Of a stretch of 64,000 nt of DNA, positions 7,937-16,468 are shown piece by piece. The stretch spans positions 186,001 to 250,000 of the forward strand of contig NZ_JANHLD010000003.1 of the NCBI RefSeq assembly GCF_028682455.1. The letters run 5' to 3'. Position numbers and translations under genes: made by a program. The DNA comes from Pseudomonas putida (GTDB lineage Bacteria; Pseudomonadota; Gammaproteobacteria; Pseudomonadales; Pseudomonadaceae). How positions within the stretch are numbered: the stretch's first letter is position 1; every line of letters starts with the position of its first letter. The notes beneath the pieces were generated by a model. It saw only the letters and a program-made list of their open reading frames with translations, made no database searches and was not told the DNA's origin.

Positions 7937-9229
7937 ATGGACGTCACCGCAACTTTGAGTCTGGGCGATCCACTGGAACCTGCGCGCAAGGCCACCGCCG
8001 AGATGCTGCAGAACCGCGAGCGCACCTTCTCGCTGCCGCAGCCGTTCTATTGCGACGAGCGCCTGTTCCAGATCGACATGGAAGAAATCTTCCAGAAGGA
8101 ATGGCTGATCGCCGGGATGACCTGCGAAATCCCGACCAAGGGCAACTTCCTCACCCTGCAGATCGGCAAGAACCCGATCCTGGTGGTGCGCGGTGCCGAA
8201 GGCCAGGTGCATGCCTTCCATAACGTCTGCCGTCACCGTGGCTCGCGCCTGTGCACCAGCGAGAAGGGCAAGGTGGCCAAGCTCGTCTGCCATTACCACC
8301 AGTGGACCTACGAGCTCGACGGCCGCCTGCTGTTCGCGGGCACCGAAATGGGCGCTGACTTCGACATGAAGCAGTACGGTCTCAAGCCTGTGCATGTAAA
8401 AACCGCCGGTGGCTACATCTTCATCAGCCTGGCCGAGAACCCGCCGGCCATCGACGACTTCCTCGCCACCCTGGCTCACTACATGGAGCCCTACGACATG
8501 GAGAACACCAAGGTGGCGGTGCAAACCACCCTGATGGAAAAGGCCAACTGGAAGCTGGTGCTGGAAAACAACCGCGAGTGCTACCACTGCAGCGGTTCGC
8601 ACCCGGAACTGCTCAAGACCCTGCTGGAATGGGACGACGTCACCGACCCACGGGCCGACCAGGCGTTCAAGGACCACGTCGCAGCCTCTGCTGCGGCCTG
8701 GGACGCGGAGAAGATCCCCTACGCCCATGCAAGCTTCGGCCTGCGCAACCGTATCGTGCGCATGCCGCTGCTCAAAGGCACCGTGTCCATGACCCTGGAC
8801 GGCAAGCAGGGCTGCCAGAAACTCATGGGACGGATCAAGAACCCCGACCTTGGCTCGATGCGCATCCTGCACCTGCCGCATTCGTGGAACCACTGCATGG
8901 GCGATCACATTATCGTCTTCACCGTGTGGCCGATCAGCGCTCAGGAAACCATGGTCACCACCAAGTGGCTGGTACACAAGGATGCGGTCGAAGGTGTGGA
9001 CTACGACCCGGCGCGCATGCGCCAGGTGTGGGATGCGACCAACGACCAGGACCGTCGCCTGGCCGAAGAGAACCAGCGCGGGATCAACTCCACGGCCTAC
9101 CAGCCAGGGCCTTACTCCAAGACCTACGAGTTTGGCGTGGTGAACTTTGTGGACTGGTACAGCGAGCGGGTGCTGAGCAACCTGGGGGCGGCGCCTGCGC
9201 CTTATCTCAAAGGTGTGGCTGCACAGTAG
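7937..9229 (+). CDS. gbcA: Glycine betaine monooxygenase, Rieske oxygenase GbcA
   Basis: Terminal oxygenase that oxidatively demethylates glycine betaine to dimethylglycine. The 430-residue protein has a Rieske centre with Cys98-x-His100 (VCRHRGSRLC) and Cys118-x2-His121 (CHYHQW), exactly 17 residues between the pairs. The C-terminal catalytic domain has the mononuclear iron histidines 217 and 222 in NRECYHCSGSHPEL. Length and motifs fit the GbcA/stachydrine demethylase group. The start MDVTATLSLGDP follows a plausible ribosome site. It is divergent from its reductase gbcB. A REP element lies immediately downstream. Confidence 0.95.
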   Translation: MDVTATLSLGDPLEPARKATAEMLQNRERTFSLPQPFYCDERLFQIDMEEIFQKEWLIAGMTCEIPTKGNFLTLQIGKNPILVVRGAEGQVHAFHNVCRHRGSRLCTSEKGKVAKLVCHYHQWTYELDGRLLFAGTEMGADFDMKQYGLKPVHVKTAGGYIFISLAENPPAIDDFLATLAHYMEPYDMENTKVAVQTTLMEKANWKLVLENNRECYHCSGSHPELLKTLLEWDDVTDPRADQAFKDHVAASAAAWDAEKIPYAHASFGLRNRIVRMPLLKGTVSMTLDGKQGCQKLMGRIKNPDLGSMRILHLPHSWNHCMGDHIIVFTVWPISAQETMVTTKWLVHKDAVEGVDYDPARMRQVWDATNDQDRRLAEENQRGINSTAYQPGPYSKTYEFGVVNFVDWYSERVLSNLGAAPAPYLKGVAAQ

Positions 9230-9238
9230 CGACCATTA

Positions 9239-9284
9239 GCGGGGCAAGCCCGCTCCTACCTTGTAGGAGCGGGCTTGCCCGGTG
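9239..9284. repeat. REP element pair (inverted)
   Basis: gggcaagcccgctcctac and its inverted copy around a short loop, just after gbcA. Transcripts through it could fold into a stable hairpin. Confidence 0.75.
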
Positions 9285-9354
9285 ATGCTGTACAAAAAAC
9301 AACCACCACTCGCAACCCCCCGCCCCCACTGGCCCGCCCCACACAGCAAACACT

Positions 9355-9705
9355 TTATCCACAGGACAACCCACAGCAATTGTGGGAAACCTGGCTTCGC
9401 CCCTGTGGAAAACTTCATCGTCATCAAATCAGGCTAATTGGACGTTTTTTGACCAATACTCTGCAAGCCTTTGAATACGCGGCCCCCAGAGGAAGGCGAA
9501 CACCTTATCCACAAAGCGACCAACAGACTTTGTGTGCAAAAGTACGGCGCAGGGAAAGGACTTGTGGATAACGCTGAAAGCCGTGTAATTACACGGCTTT
9601 AGCGTTATGGAAGGGGGGAAAACAGCAATCTGGACGTTTTTTGATCAATTCTCTGAAAGCCTTGATCCACGGGGCTTTCAGTCATAGGCGAACATATTAT
9701 CCACA
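9355..9705. other. Cluster of four perfect TTATCCACA (DnaA-box-like) sequences
   Basis: TTATCCACA occurs at 9355, 9505 and 9697, and its complement at 9563, within the 507-bp region between gbcA and the etf operon. Three more perfect copies lie inside the neighbouring etf genes (10029, 10979, 11238). No gene is supported in this stretch. The sequence equals the E. coli consensus DnaA box; a titration or regulatory role is only an idea. Confidence 0.6.
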
Positions 9706-9728
9706 GAGCCACCAACAAGGATTGTGGG
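9427..9728. repeat. Imperfect direct repeat of about 100 bp (two copies)
   Basis: The copy at about 9427-9535 and the copy at about 9619-9727 share ggacgttttttga.caat, ctctg.aagcctt, aggcgaaca..ttatccaca and ccaacaa/ccaacag followed by a ttgtg motif, in the same order. A related ggtcgttttttg stands at 49573. The element is non-coding. Confidence 0.55.
9570..9606. repeat. Near-perfect 37-bp palindrome
   Basis: AACGCTGAAAGCCGTGTAA followed by its complement TTACACGGCTTTAGCGTT, with a single bulged base. There is no T-tract on either side, so it is not an obvious terminator. It sits between the two direct-repeat copies and touches a TGTGGATAA box. Confidence 0.6.
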
Positions 9729-9736
9729 TAAGGCGC

Positions 9737-10507
9737 TCAGCGCAGGACGCCTTCTTCCACCAGCAGTTTGAGAATGGCCTCGGCGCCCGCTTCGGGGCTC
9801 ATATCCTTGAGAACCTGGCCACCGCCGCCACTGGCCTTGGCAGTCGCCGCTTTCATACGGTCGGCACCGCTCTTGGCCTTGATCACTTTCAGGCGCTTGG
9901 GACGTGGCTTGGCCGGTTGCAGTTCTGCACCTGTGAACAACTCGTCTTCGACGATTGCCACTTGCCGTGCAGCCAGGATGCCGCGTCGCGCCGGACCAAA
10001 GGCACTCTGGCGCGGCTTGGGCGCGGCGTTATCCACAGTGGCGAGCAGCGGCAGGCGCACCTTGAGCCGGCGCCGCTGCCCACGGGGCAGGGCTTGCAGC
10101 ACTTGGGCCACACCGTTGTGGATAGATTCGACTTCCGCCAGGCCCACCACCAGTGGCCAGCCCAGACGCTCGGCCAGCAGGAAGGGCAACATGCCCGAAC
10201 CTTCCCCGGTTTCCGCCTGGCTGCCGGTGAGCACCAGCTGGGCGCCGGCATCGCGCAAGTAATCCCCAAGCACGCCCAGGGCATCGGCACCCGCCGGCTG
10301 TTCGAGCACATCAAGCTGCGCCAGCCCCATGCCCAAGTAGGCCCGCAAGGCCGGCTCCCGGGGGTCGCCGGCATGCAGCACCTGCAAGTTATCCCCAGCC
10401 AGTTGCAACCCCAGCTCCACGGCCCGGGCGTCTTGCTCGGCCCGCCGGCTGCGGCCCGAGCTTGGGTGGGCACCGATGGAAACCAGACTGACGACCTTGG
10501 TACTCAT
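9737..10507 (-). CDS. etfB: Electron transfer flavoprotein beta-like subunit of the dgc operon
   Basis: A 256-residue EtfB-type protein (MSTKVVSLVSIGAHPSS...; LVLTGSQAETGEGSGMLP resembles the AMP-binding segment). It forms a heterodimer with the EtfA-like product of the upstream gene. ETFs pass electrons from flavin dehydrogenases to the quinone pool. As the last gene of dgcA-dgcB-etfA-etfB, it most likely accepts electrons from dimethylglycine demethylase. The C-terminal 60 residues are Lys, Ala and Gly rich. The ATG at 10507 is separated from the etfA stop by 15 bases. It is distinct from the housekeeping etfBA pair that Pseudomonas also carries (inference). Confidence 0.85.
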   Translation of the reverse strand: MSTKVVSLVSIGAHPSSGRSRRAEQDARAVELGLQLAGDNLQVLHAGDPREPALRAYLGMGLAQLDVLEQPAGADALGVLGDYLRDAGAQLVLTGSQAETGEGSGMLPFLLAERLGWPLVVGLAEVESIHNGVAQVLQALPRGQRRRLKVRLPLLATVDNAAPKPRQSAFGPARRGILAARQVAIVEDELFTGAELQPAKPRPKRLKVIKAKSGADRMKAATAKASGGGGQVLKDMSPEAGAEAILKLLVEEGVLR

Positions 10508-10522
10508 AGTTATCCCCTGCCC

Positions 10523-11746
10523 TTATGCCGCATCGCGCTTGGCGTCGTTGCGGTAGTTTTCCACAGCCTGGATCAGCGCTTGCAAAATCGCCGCGCTGTC
10601 GCCGATCACCGATAGGTCGGCACGTTTGATCATGTCGCAACCCGGGTCCATGTTGATCGCCACCACCTTGTCGCAGGCGCCGATGCCCTGCAGGTGCTGG
10701 ATGGCCCCAGAGATACCCACAGCCACATAGACCCGCGCCGTGACCCAGGTGCCGGTCGCCCCCACCTGGCGGTTACGCGGCATGAAGCCGTCGTCCACCG
10801 CCACCCGCGAGGCACCCTCGGTGGCGCCGAGGGCGATGGTTGCGCGGTGGAACAAGTCCCAGTCCTTGACGCCGTTGCCGCCGGAGACGATGAACTCGGC
10901 TTCGGCCATGGCAATCGCTGCCGGGTCCACGGCCACCGGGCCGAGGTCTTCGATGCGCGGCAAGCTGCGCGCCACGCTTGTGGATAACGTTTCGGGCAAT
11001 GCTTCGTGCCGGGTTTCGCTGACCGGCTCGGCGCATTCGGCGGCCGCCAGGATCAAGCGGGGCAAGCCGCTAATGAGATCCTGCTGGCCGGCACCGGCGC
11101 GACCGCTGCACTGCCCGTCCTTGACCTGCCACACCCGCGTGGCCGGGCGCTCGCCCAGGGCCGCGGCAAAGCGCCGGCCCAGTTCGCCGCCACCGGTGCG
11201 GCTGTCGGGCAGCAGCCAGTGGCGCGGGTTGAACTGGTTATCCACAGCCCGCAGGCCCTGGACCAGTTGCTCCGGCGCATAACCGTCGAACTCGTCGCCT
11301 TCGATGACCAGCAGGCGGTCGACACCGGCTGTGGAAAAGTTGTTTTCCTTGTGCTCGCCGAATATCACCGCCAGCACCGCCCCATCACTGCCGGCCAGGC
11401 TGTGGGCAAGGCCGAGGAGGTCGCGGTCGTGGCTGCCCAGGCGACCACCGACCATGTCGGGTACCACGGCGATGTAGAACGCCGGCGCGGGCACCTGGTG
11501 CAACGGCAGCTCGACCGCCACCGCTGCCGTACGCTTGTTGCTGGTGCCCTGCTGAACACCGCTGCGGTCGATGCGCTTGATGCCGTTGGGGCCGATAAAG
11601 CCGACTCCGTGGGGGTTCTTGCGGACGATGCCGTTAGGGCCCATCCAGCTGTGCTGCTGGGTCTGCTGCATGGCCGCATGCAACGGGTGCAGGCGGTTGC
11701 GGGCGATCCATTCGGCGCGCGGGTCACGGCGAATAATGTCGCTCAT
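10523..11746 (-). CDS. etfA: Electron transfer flavoprotein alpha-like subunit of the dgc operon
   Basis: A 407-residue EtfA-type protein. The C-terminal FAD-binding domain is clear: FIVSGGNGVKDW, VGATGTWVTARVYVAVGISGAIQH and AINMDPGCDMIKRADLSVIGD. It is longer than usual EtfA (about 310) because of an unusual N-terminal extension containing two GPNGI(V/K)R motifs. Its ATG overlaps the dgcB stop by one base (TGATG), showing translational coupling. It is expected to work with EtfB in taking electrons from DgcAB. Two TTATCCACA-type boxes fall inside the coding sequence. Confidence 0.85.
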   Translation of the reverse strand: MSDIIRRDPRAEWIARNRLHPLHAAMQQTQQHSWMGPNGIVRKNPHGVGFIGPNGIKRIDRSGVQQGTSNKRTAAVAVELPLHQVPAPAFYIAVVPDMVGGRLGSHDRDLLGLAHSLAGSDGAVLAVIFGEHKENNFSTAGVDRLLVIEGDEFDGYAPEQLVQGLRAVDNQFNPRHWLLPDSRTGGGELGRRFAAALGERPATRVWQVKDGQCSGRAGAGQQDLISGLPRLILAAAECAEPVSETRHEALPETLSTSVARSLPRIEDLGPVAVDPAAIAMAEAEFIVSGGNGVKDWDLFHRATIALGATEGASRVAVDDGFMPRNRQVGATGTWVTARVYVAVGISGAIQHLQGIGACDKVVAINMDPGCDMIKRADLSVIGDSAAILQALIQAVENYRNDAKRDAA

Positions 11747-13695
11747 CAGTGCACCTCCGCAGGTTCACGCTTTGCCGGTGCCGGTTTGTTCGCAAGCGCC
11801 TGCTCTTCGAGCAGGGCATCGGCCACCAGCTCGGCCAGGTCCTTGATCAATGGTCGCGGTTCGACCACGCCTTCGAGCATCGCGGTGCACTGTGGACAAC
11901 CCACGGCAACCAGTTCGGCGCCCGTCTCGCGGATGTCGTCCATGCGCATGTCGGGAATCCGCTGCTTGCCGGGGATGTCGGTGATCGGCGCACCGCCGCC
12001 ACCGCCGCAGCAGCGGGAACGAAAGCCCGAACGCTGCATTTCCTTGACCTCGATACCCAGGGCGCGCAGCACCTCGCGGGGCGCCTGGTATTCGCCGTTG
12101 TAGCGGCCCAGGTAGCACGGGTCGTGATAGGTCACGCTGCCGCCCTTGTGCTGGCCGAGGTTCAAGGCGCCGGCACCGATCAATTCGGCAATGTAGGTGC
12201 TGTGATGCTGCACAAGGTATTCGCCGCCAAAAGCCCCGTACTCGTTCTTGAGCACATGGAAGCTGTGCGGATCGCAGGTGACGATGCGCTTGAAGCTGTA
12301 CTTGGCCAGGGTCTGGATATTACGCCTGGCCAGTTGCTGGAAGGTCGCTTCATCACCCAGGCGCCGCGCCACGTCGCCGCTGTCTCGTTCCTCCAGGCCC
12401 AGCACGGCAAAATCCACCTGGGCTGCCTTGAGCACTTTGACGAACGCACGCAGGGTGCGCTGGTTACGCATGTCGAAGGCACCATCGCCCACCCAGAACA
12501 GCACGTCGGTGACCTTGGTGTCGCTGAGCAACTTGAGGCTCAGGTCCGCCGCCCAGTTCATCCGCCCGCCCGGGGCAAAGCCGCCGGGGTTGTCGGTGGC
12601 AATGAGGTTGTCGAGGACTTCGGCGCCCTTGTTCGGTGTCGCGCCCTTTTCCAGGGTCAGGTGGCGGCGCATGTCGACGATGGCATCGACGTGCTCGATC
12701 ATCATCGGGCACTCCTCCACGCACGCGCGACAGGTGGTGCATGACCAGAGGGTTTCGGCATCCACCAGGCCGTTGACGATCGGCTGGTGCGGGTTGCCGC
12801 CGTGCTCGCCGATCGGTTTGCCCGGGTAGGGGCTGCCGGCGAACTTGGCATCGGTGCCGCCGGCCAGGCCGACGACCATGTCCTGGATGAGCTTTTTCGG
12901 GTTCAGCGGTTGCCCGGCGGCGAAGGCCGGGCACGCCGCCTCGCACTTGCCGCACTGCACGCAGGCATCGAAACCGAGCAGCTGGTTCCAGGTGAAATCC
13001 TTGGGTTTTTCCACACCCAGCAAGGCCTGTGGATCTTCCAGGTCGAGCGGTTTAAGGCCGGTGGAGCGGCCACCCGCAAAGCGCTCGGCGCGCCGGTGCC
13101 AGGCCAGGTGCAAGGCACCGGCGAAGGCGTGCTTCATCGGCCCGCCCCAGGTCATGCCAAAGAACAGCTCGGACACACCCCAGAGCACCCCGAGCCCCAG
13201 CAGCGCAACCAGTACCCAACCGCCAAAGCCTTCGGGCAGGATTCCGGCCACCGGCAAGGTGGCGATGAAGAAGCTGGCAGCGAACACCAGCAGGCTTTTC
13301 GGCAGGCGCATCCACGGGCCCTTGGACAGGCGCGAGGGCGGGGCAAGGCGGCGCTTGTAGACGAACAGCGCCCCGGTAAACATCAACACCGTGGCGAACA
13401 GCAGGGCATAGCCGAGGATCTTGTTGTGCAGGCCGAAACCGTGCACCAGGATCGCCAGCAGCGCCGCCAGGACAAAACCACCGGCTGTGGCGACGTGGGT
13501 ATTGGCCATGTATTTGTCGCGGGCGACCACATGGTGCAGGTCGACCATGTAGCGCCGGGGCATGGCCAGCAGCCCACCGAGCAGATCGACTTTCGACGGC
13601 CGGCCTTGGCGCCACATCCGCATGCGCCGCAAGGCGCCGAGGACAGCCAGGCCCAGGGCGGCGAACAACAAAATGGGGATCAGGGTGTTCAACAT
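11746..13695 (-). CDS. dgcB: Dimethylglycine catabolism Fe-S protein DgcB
   Basis: A 649-residue membrane-anchored iron-sulfur protein. The N-terminal third has several hydrophobic helices (LLFAALGLAVLGAL, GFVLAALLAILVHGFGL, LLVFAASFFIATLPVAG). Next comes a ferredoxin domain with CVQCGKCEAACP and CTTCRACVEECP for two 4Fe-4S clusters, then two CCG domains (YHDPCYLGRYNGEY with CCGGGGGAP, and VGCPQCTA) as in heterodisulfide reductase subunits. It relays electrons from the flavin subunit DgcA. It is preceded by dgcA with a REP element between them and is coupled to etfA at its 3' end. Confidence 0.9.
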   Translation of the reverse strand: MLNTLIPILLFAALGLAVLGALRRMRMWRQGRPSKVDLLGGLLAMPRRYMVDLHHVVARDKYMANTHVATAGGFVLAALLAILVHGFGLHNKILGYALLFATVLMFTGALFVYKRRLAPPSRLSKGPWMRLPKSLLVFAASFFIATLPVAGILPEGFGGWVLVALLGLGVLWGVSELFFGMTWGGPMKHAFAGALHLAWHRRAERFAGGRSTGLKPLDLEDPQALLGVEKPKDFTWNQLLGFDACVQCGKCEAACPAFAAGQPLNPKKLIQDMVVGLAGGTDAKFAGSPYPGKPIGEHGGNPHQPIVNGLVDAETLWSCTTCRACVEECPMMIEHVDAIVDMRRHLTLEKGATPNKGAEVLDNLIATDNPGGFAPGGRMNWAADLSLKLLSDTKVTDVLFWVGDGAFDMRNQRTLRAFVKVLKAAQVDFAVLGLEERDSGDVARRLGDEATFQQLARRNIQTLAKYSFKRIVTCDPHSFHVLKNEYGAFGGEYLVQHHSTYIAELIGAGALNLGQHKGGSVTYHDPCYLGRYNGEYQAPREVLRALGIEVKEMQRSGFRSRCCGGGGGAPITDIPGKQRIPDMRMDDIRETGAELVAVGCPQCTAMLEGVVEPRPLIKDLAELVADALLEEQALANKPAPAKREPAEVH

Positions 13696-13707
13696 GGGAA
13701 GCTCCCA

Positions 13708-13778
13708 GTAGGAGCGGGCTTGCCCCGCGATGGCGGTGTATCGGACCTACCGCTATCGCGGGGCTAGCCCGCTCCTAC
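13708..13778. repeat. REP pair inside the dgc operon
   Basis: gtaggagcgggcttgccccgcga and its inverted relative flank a short spacer between dgcA and dgcB. An intra-operon hairpin may change relative mRNA stability. Confidence 0.7.
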
Positions 13779-13786
13779 AACACAGG

Positions 13787-15847
13787 TCAGAAGTCTTTGC
13801 ACAGGCGCAAGGCGTCGTAGATGGCGGCATGGGTGTTGCGCTGCGCCACGCAGTCGCCGATGCGGTACAGCAGGTAGCCCTCGCCCGGCTGGCTGAGAAT
13901 CGGCTGCGGCTGGATCGCGAACAGGGCCTCGATGTCAATCTGGCCCTTGTTGCGCGAACCTTCCTTGAGCCCGTAGTAGAGCGCTTCGTCCGGTCGCACG
14001 CCGTTCTCGATCACCACCTGGTCCACCACCCTTTCCTCTTTGGCACCTGTGTATTCGTTCTCCAGCACCGCCACCAGCTTGTCGCCCTCGCGGTAGACCT
14101 TCTCCAGCATCAGGTCGCCGGTCATAATCACTTCCTTGGGGTACATGCTGCGGTAGTAGGTGGGGAACGACGTACCTCCTATGGCCACACCCGGCTTGAT
14201 GTCGTCGGTGACGATCTCGACCTGGCTGCCCTTGTCGGCGAGGTAGTCGGCCACCGACATGCCGGTGAACTCGCAGATGGTGTCGTACACCAGCACGTTC
14301 TTGCCCGGCGCGACCTTGCCGTCGAGCACGTCCCAGCTACTGACCACCAGGCCTTCGGCCGCGCCCCAGTGCTCGTTCTGCTCAAGGAACGGATGCCCGC
14401 CCACGGCCAGTACGATCACATCCGGGCGCAGGTCCTGGATGGTTTCGATATCGGCGGCAGTGCCCAGACGCAGATCGACCTTCAAGCGTGCCAGTTCCAG
14501 CTGGTACCAGCGGGTAATGCCGGCGATCTGGTCGCGTTGCGGGGCCTTGGCGGCGATGGTGATCTGCCCGCCGATGGCGTCCTTTTTCTCGAACAGGGTG
14601 ACGTCATGGCCACGCTCGGCCGCCACCCGCGCCGCTTCCATGCCCGCAGGGCCGGCGCCGACCACCACCACCTTGCGCTTGGGCCCGGTGGATTTTTCGA
14701 TGATGTGCGGCACGCCCATGTATTCACGTGAGGTGGCGGCGTTCTGGATACACAGAACATCCAGGCCCTGGTACTGGCGGTCGATGCAGTAGTTGGCACC
14801 CACGCACTGCTTGATCTGGTCGATCTGGCCCATCTTGATCTTGGCGATCAGGTGCGGGTCGGCGATGTGCGCACGGGTCATGCCGACCATGTCCACATAG
14901 CCGCCCTCAAGGATCCGCGTGGCCTGGTTCGGGTCCTTGATGTTCTGTGCGTGCAGCACCGGTACCTTGACCACTTCCTTGATACCGGCGGCCAGGTGCA
15001 GGAACGGCTCCGGTGGATAACTCATGTTGGGGATAACGTTGGCCAGGGTGTTGTGGGTGTCGCAGCCCGAGCCGATCACGCCGAAGAAATCGAGCATGCC
15101 GGTGGCGTCGTAGTACTTGGCGATTTCCTTCATGTCCTCGTGGCTCAGGCCATCGGGGTGGAATTCGTCACCACAGATACGCATGCCCACGCAGAAATCC
15201 GGGCCAACCTCGGCACGCACGGCCTTGAGCACTTCCAGGCCGAACTTCATGCGCCCTTCAAAGCTGCCGCCCCATTCGTCGGTACGCTTGTTGACCCGCG
15301 GGCTCCAGAACTGGTCGATCATGTGCTGGTGCACAGCCGACAGCTCGACACCGTCCAGGCCGCCCTCCTTGGCCCGGCGCGCCGCTTGCGCGTAGTTGCC
15401 GATCACCCGCCAGATCTCCTCCGGCTCGATGGTCTTGCAGGTGGCGCGGTGCACGGGTTCGCGGATGCCCGAAGGCGACATCAGGGTGGGCCAGTTGAAG
15501 CCGTCCCAGCGCGATCGACGGCCCATGTGGGTAATCTGGATCATGATCTTGGCACCATGCTTGTGCATGGCATCGGCCAGGTTCTGGAAGTGCGGAATGA
15601 TGCGGTCGGTGGACAGGTTCACCGACGCCCACCACTCCTGCGGGCTGTCGATGGCCACCACCGAGGACCCCCCGCAGATGGCAAGGCCGATACCGCCCTT
15701 GGCTTTCTCTTCGTAGTACTTCACATAGCGGGCGGTGGTCATGCCGCCATCGGTGGCGTAGACCTCGGCGTGCGCGGTGCTCAGGACCCGGTTGCGGATG
15801 GTCAGTTTGCCGATCTGGATCGGCTGGAACATTGCTTCGAAAGCCAT
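13787..15847 (-). CDS. dgcA: Dimethylglycine demethylase flavin subunit DgcA
   Basis: A 686-residue protein of the Old Yellow Enzyme/2,4-dienoyl-CoA reductase class. The N-terminal TIM barrel (about residues 1-340, FQPIQIGKLTIRNRVLSTAH) binds FMN. Cysteines near residue 347 onward (CVGANYCIDRQ...CIQNA) form a 4Fe-4S site. The C-terminal half has a dinucleotide-binding motif VVVVGAGPAGMEAARVAAE near residue 393. In P. aeruginosa dgcA is required to convert dimethylglycine to sarcosine. It follows the DUF5943 gene by 15 bases, so dipeptidase, DUF5943 and dgcA form one minus-strand operon. Confidence 0.92.
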   Translation of the reverse strand: MAFEAMFQPIQIGKLTIRNRVLSTAHAEVYATDGGMTTARYVKYYEEKAKGGIGLAICGGSSVVAIDSPQEWWASVNLSTDRIIPHFQNLADAMHKHGAKIMIQITHMGRRSRWDGFNWPTLMSPSGIREPVHRATCKTIEPEEIWRVIGNYAQAARRAKEGGLDGVELSAVHQHMIDQFWSPRVNKRTDEWGGSFEGRMKFGLEVLKAVRAEVGPDFCVGMRICGDEFHPDGLSHEDMKEIAKYYDATGMLDFFGVIGSGCDTHNTLANVIPNMSYPPEPFLHLAAGIKEVVKVPVLHAQNIKDPNQATRILEGGYVDMVGMTRAHIADPHLIAKIKMGQIDQIKQCVGANYCIDRQYQGLDVLCIQNAATSREYMGVPHIIEKSTGPKRKVVVVGAGPAGMEAARVAAERGHDVTLFEKKDAIGGQITIAAKAPQRDQIAGITRWYQLELARLKVDLRLGTAADIETIQDLRPDVIVLAVGGHPFLEQNEHWGAAEGLVVSSWDVLDGKVAPGKNVLVYDTICEFTGMSVADYLADKGSQVEIVTDDIKPGVAIGGTSFPTYYRSMYPKEVIMTGDLMLEKVYREGDKLVAVLENEYTGAKEERVVDQVVIENGVRPDEALYYGLKEGSRNKGQIDIEALFAIQPQPILSQPGEGYLLYRIGDCVAQRNTHAAIYDALRLCKDF

Positions 15848-15862
15848 GGCGGGATCCTCGAC

Positions 15863-16393
15863 TTACAACGGCTTGACGATGAACAGGCCGTCGTCGTGGC
15901 CTTCTTCCGAACCGCCGTAGACTTGCTCGGCGACCGTGCGAATCTTGCTGCCGCGCGCTGCCAGGATCTGATCCATGGCCCCGGCGAACCAGCCGGTGAA
16001 CATGTAGTCGACCTTGCGCCCGACCTTGCCGTACACATAGACGAAGGCCGAGTGCTCGAGCTTGACGCTGGCAGTGCCCTTGTCCAGGTCGATGTCCTGG
16101 ATCTTGAACAAGCCCCAGCCCCGCTGCGACAGGCGCTTCATGTAGTGCTCGAACACCGCCACACCTTCCAGGCCGTGGCATTCAGCCTCTTTTTCGCACC
16201 AATGCCAGGCAGACTTGTAGCCGGCCTTGTAGAGGATCTCGGCGTAGGCGTCTGCGCCCAGCACTTCCTCGATGCCCATGTGGTTGTTGACGAAAAAATG
16301 CCTTGGCACGTACAGCATCGGCAGGGCATCGCTGGTCCATACACCGGTTTCGCTGTCGACTTCGATAGGCAATTGCGGGGCGATCTTGGCCAT
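15863..16393 (-). CDS. DUF5943 (4-vinyl-reductase-like) protein in the dgc operon
   Basis: A 176-residue soluble protein of unknown function (MAKIAPQLPIEVDSETGVW...). It contains YKAGYKSAWHWCEKEAECHGLEG and HSAFVYVYGKVGRKVDYMFTGW, reminiscent of the V4R ligand-binding fold. It lies between the dipeptidase and dgcA and is conserved at this spot in Pseudomonas as I recall (PA5397-like). No catalytic set is obvious. It might bind a small aromatic, pterin-like or methyl-group-carrying ligand, but this is speculation. Confidence 0.75.
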   Translation of the reverse strand: MAKIAPQLPIEVDSETGVWTSDALPMLYVPRHFFVNNHMGIEEVLGADAYAEILYKAGYKSAWHWCEKEAECHGLEGVAVFEHYMKRLSQRGWGLFKIQDIDLDKGTASVKLEHSAFVYVYGKVGRKVDYMFTGWFAGAMDQILAARGSKIRTVAEQVYGGSEEGHDDGLFIVKPL

Positions 16394-16468
16394 GGAAACT
16401 CAACTCCAGAAAATAGGATTGGCTGCCCCTGCGCCTGTGGCAGGGGTCGAAAGACAGTGACTGGCGGC

